Part shown: positions 14,436 to 16,109 of the stretch, in pieces
How positions within the stretch are numbered: the first letter of the stretch is position 1
Layout: the number at the start of each line of letters is the position of its first letter
NCBI GenBank assembly: GCA_028714935.1
Contig: JAQTLJ010000008.1
Coordinates: 1-16,109, forward strand
Source of the DNA: Candidatus Margulisiibacteriota bacterium
GTDB taxonomy: Bacteria > Margulisbacteria > WOR-1 > O2-12-FULL-45-9
Reading direction: 5' to 3'
Length of the DNA: 16,109 bases
Position numbers and translations under genes: made by a program
The notes under the pieces: model-generated
Database searches by the model: none
What the model saw: the letters and a program-made list of their open reading frames with translations, nothing else
Told to the model about the DNA's origin: nothing

Positions 14436-14449
14436 TTAGAAGATAAAAA

Positions 14450-14920
14450 ATGTTAATCCTTACACTGGCCGCGATCGTATGTATAGCGCTATCCTTCGCC
14501 GTTGACAGGAAGAAGACCTATCAGGGCTGTCTGAAGGGGATCAGGATGTTCCTGGATATCCTGCCGACCCTGCTTCTGGTCCTGGCGCTGGTCAGCATAT
14601 TCTTATATCTTGTCCCGGGTAAGTTCTTAACTGACATTCTGGGAGCAAAAAGCGGGCCGCTGGGAATATTAATCGCCGCTCTGCTTGGTTCGATCTCGCT
14701 TATCCCGGCATTTGTTGCTTACCCGCTGGCCCGGATATTCCTTAACCGCGGAATTCCCCCCATGACTGTCGCCGTCTTTATAACCACCTTGATGATGGTC
14801 GGCATCCTGACACTGCCGCTGGAGATAAAGTTCTTCGGCAAAAAAGCGGCCATCATGAGGAATTTATTAAGCTTTTTTGGGGCCTTGATCATCGGACTTT
14901 TAATGGGGATATTTTTATGA
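14450..14920 (+). CDS. Half-size permease, N-terminal-type subunit (DUF318/ArsP-related)
   Basis: A 156-residue membrane protein with about four helices. The segment SLIPAFVAYPLARIFLNRGI, followed by PPMTVAVFITTLMMVG, lines up in pattern with the first repeat of the full-length permease at 8025 (CSAIPLFIGMLESGVPLGVT). The CTC cysteines of that protein are absent here. Full-length DUF318 permeases have two repeats; here each repeat is a separate gene. The end overlaps the next start (ATGA at 14917-14920), so the two halves are probably translated together and assemble as one transporter. Substrate unknown; metalloid or metal is likely from the context. Confidence 0.75.
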   Translation: MLILTLAAIVCIALSFAVDRKKTYQGCLKGIRMFLDILPTLLLVLALVSIFLYLVPGKFLTDILGAKSGPLGILIAALLGSISLIPAFVAYPLARIFLNRGIPPMTVAVFITTLMMVGILTLPLEIKFFGKKAAIMRNLLSFFGALIIGLLMGIFL

Positions 14921-15444
14921 ACTTCTGGAAAATACTCAAAGATTATTTCTGGGTCGTTATTTTTGCCGTCTTCCTGCTCGGGTCTTTGTCCCTGGGCTTT
15001 GACCCCGGTAAGCAGATCTATTCCAACTTCAGCCAGTTCATCCTGGAAATGGCCTCTTTCCTCCCCATCATGTTCCTGCTTATCGGGCTGTTTGATGTTT
15101 GGGTCCCCAGGGAGGGGATAGAGCGGCATATCGGGCAGGAGAGCGGCTTGCTTGGTGCTTTTTGGGTGATCCTTTTAGCTACACTTCAAGCCGGCCCGCT
15201 CTATAGCGCTTTCCCGGTTGCTTATATCCTCAGTAAAAAAGGGGCCAGTGTGCGCAACATTTTTATCTATCTCGGCACCTTCAGCTGCATGAAGATCCCA
15301 TTGCTCACTTTTGAGATCGGCTTCCTGGGATTGAAATTCTCCTTGCTGCGCACTCTGTTTTCGCTTCCGGTCTTCTTTATCATCGGGGTCTTGATGGAAA
15401 AGTATCTGGGGAAAGAGTACAAAGTAAAACTGGCCAAGTTATAG
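14917..15444 (+). CDS. Half-size permease, C-terminal-type subunit (DUF318/ArsP-related)
   Basis: A 175-residue membrane protein with about four to five helices. ATLQAGPLYSAFPVAYILSK, followed by KGASVRNIFIYLGTF, corresponds to the GVPLYSNAAGTIPVVQALIG motif of the second DUF318 repeat. A single C-proximal FSCMKIP cysteine lies in the membrane part. It starts within the stop of the preceding half-permease, implying coupled expression and a heteromeric transporter. The basic tail (KYLGKEYKVKLAKL) is probably cytoplasmic. A separate promoter follows for the thioredoxin gene. Confidence 0.75.
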   Translation: MNFWKILKDYFWVVIFAVFLLGSLSLGFDPGKQIYSNFSQFILEMASFLPIMFLLIGLFDVWVPREGIERHIGQESGLLGAFWVILLATLQAGPLYSAFPVAYILSKKGASVRNIFIYLGTFSCMKIPLLTFEIGFLGLKFSLLRTLFSLPVFFIIGVLMEKYLGKEYKVKLAKL

Positions 15445-15450
15445 GACGGA

Positions 15451-15479
15451 TTGAACGGATTTTGTCCCGATGTTACAAT
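15451..15479 (+). promoter_or_regulatory. Promoter of the thioredoxin-ccdA pair
   Basis: TTGAAC (15451-15456) and TACAAT (15474-15479) are 17 bp apart, and TG one base before the -10 makes an extended -10. Transcription should begin near 15486, leaving about 9 AT-rich bases and no ribosome site before the ATG at 15495. Confidence 0.65.
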
Positions 15480-15494
15480 TAATAATATAAAATA

Positions 15495-15896
15495 ATGAGA
15501 AAAATATTTATAACATTATTATTTGTCCTGGCAGTAGCATTTTCAATTCAGGCTTTTTCAACAGCCCCGAAAACTCCGGCTGCCAATAATGCAGATTTGA
15601 CTAGTGCTTTAAAATCGGGCTTGCCGGTAGTGGTAAAACTCGGAGCCGACCAGTGCTTGCCCTGCCGGGCGATGAAACCGGTCTTAAAAGAGCTGGCGGC
15701 AGAACAGAAGGGGAAGATCATAGTTCTTGATCTGGACATTAATGAGAATCGCGAGCTGGCCAGGGAATTTAAAGTAACATTGATACCAACAGTAATATTT
15801 TATGATAAGCACGGGGAGCCGAAGGCAAAATCAACCGGCTACATGAGCAAGGACGAGCTGTTAAAAAAGATCGCTGAACTTAAGCTTGAAAAATAA
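15495..15896 (+). CDS. Exported thioredoxin (CxxC), partner of CcdA
   Basis: A 133-residue protein with an N-terminal signal peptide or anchor (IFITLLFVLAVAFSIQAF, about residues 4-21) and a complete thioredoxin domain. Features are the VVVKLGADQCLPCRAM active site with C54/C57, the IIVLDLDINEN strand, the cis-Pro loop LIPTVIFYD (P98) and a terminal helix. It should work outside the cytoplasmic membrane, receiving electrons from CcdA. The stop overlaps the ccdA ATG by one base (TAATG). Its last third is the intact counterpart of the remnant at 6356-6508. No Shine-Dalgarno site is visible upstream. Confidence 0.92.
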   Translation: MRKIFITLLFVLAVAFSIQAFSTAPKTPAANNADLTSALKSGLPVVVKLGADQCLPCRAMKPVLKELAAEQKGKIIVLDLDINENRELAREFKVTLIPTVIFYDKHGEPKAKSTGYMSKDELLKKIAELKLEK

Positions 15897-16109
15897 TGGA
15901 ATTTTCTAATCCGCTGATCGCTTATTTGGCCGTTTTTCTGGCGGGGCTCGTTTCTTCCGCCAGCCCCTGCGTCCTGATCCTTTATCCGTTGATCATCGGC
16001 TTTGTTGGCGGGTATGGCGAAGGGGATGTAAGAAAGTCGGCCCTTTATTCTCTGCTCTTTTCTCTCGGGCTGGCTATTACATTTACCCTGCTGGGAGCGG
16101 TCGCATCGA
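15896..16109 (+). CDS. ccdA: Second CcdA-family protein, N-terminal part (runs off the window)
   Basis: The first 71 residues are visible. They begin MEFSNPLIAYLAVFLAGLVS and carry the first redox Cys at C25 (SSASPCVLI). About two thirds of positions match the CcdA at 6505-7167, including GGYxEGDV and the ITFTxLGAVAS segment. The second Cys lies beyond the window. It is coupled to the exported thioredoxin by TAATG and forms an apparently complete thioredoxin-CcdA pair, unlike the left copy. Confidence 0.9.
   Translation, partial: MEFSNPLIAYLAVFLAGLVSSASPCVLILYPLIIGFVGGYGEGDVRKSALYSLLFSLGLAITFTLLGAVAS

Noticed and set aside
14358..14456. A 32-codon plus-strand frame starting MGRVLRFEERGKLYHPS upstream of the half-permease
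   Set aside because: It overlaps the predicted promoter and the start of the real gene, has no ribosome site, and its sequence is not recognisable.
1..16109. CRISPR arrays, tRNA or rRNA genes, insertion sequences
   Set aside because: No regular short repeats with spacers, no cloverleaf-like segments, and no transposase-like frames were seen on either strand.

Overview
The window looks like chromosome from a diderm (outer-membrane) bacterium. It encodes a secreted 230-residue beta-barrel-like protein, a lipoprotein, exported thioredoxin and CcdA. Promoters are bacterial sigma-70 type (TTGACA/TATAAT) and internal operon genes carry strong AGGAGG ribosome sites. Several first genes of transcripts appear leaderless. 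Gene content and style would fit an uncultured candidate-phylum lineage (for example the Margulisbacteria/WOR-1 area), but this is a guess from general impression; nothing here is diagnostic.

Layout. (1) 1-996: the C-terminal part of a sensor histidine kinase converges on and overlaps a single-domain response regulator. (2) 1071-3980: cell-envelope genes. These are a membrane-anchored DUF4015-type TIM-barrel protein, an outer-membrane beta-barrel-like protein, a strong (probably two-way) terminator, a small four-helix membrane protein on the minus strand, and a Thr-rich lipoprotein. (3) 4068-9577: a long plus-strand arsenic/metalloid operon. Its order is arsR, an Acr3 arsenite permease fused to two UspA domains, a truncated thioredoxin, ccdA, a truncated CxxC thioredoxin-like gene that has lost one cysteine, a stand-alone HdrA-N-terminus-like Cys protein, an AhpD-like carboxymuconolactone decarboxylase protein, an ArsP/DUF318-type permease, an intact small CxxC thioredoxin-like protein and a conserved hypothetical. 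(4) 9549-14305: a minus-strand block that looks AT-richer by eye. It holds an internally deleted RsuA/RluE-type pseudouridine synthase, an HNH-like protein, and a ~1262-residue protein with a PD-(D/E)xK-like N-terminus, a STAND-like middle with a degenerate P-loop, and a long helical C-terminus. The HNH and giant genes have near-consensus promoters of matching design, and together they look like an anti-phage defence unit. (5) 14450-16109: a second metalloid/thiol module with two half-permeases, an exported thioredoxin and the start of a second ccdA.

How it fits together. The arsR promoter carries an inverted repeat over its -35 element and should be released by As(III). The operon then supplies As(III) efflux (Acr3), a second permease with a dedicated small thioredoxin, and CcdA to carry reducing power across the membrane. 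The periplasmic-type thioredoxin needed by CcdA is decayed in the left module but intact in the right one, so the right module may now serve both. The defence-like block lies between the two metalloid modules and may have been inserted there.

Most notable: the Acr3-UspA-UspA fusion, the PD-(D/E)xK/degenerate-STAND protein with its HNH neighbour, the paired thioredoxin remnants flanking ccdA, and the repeated pattern of leaderless first genes.
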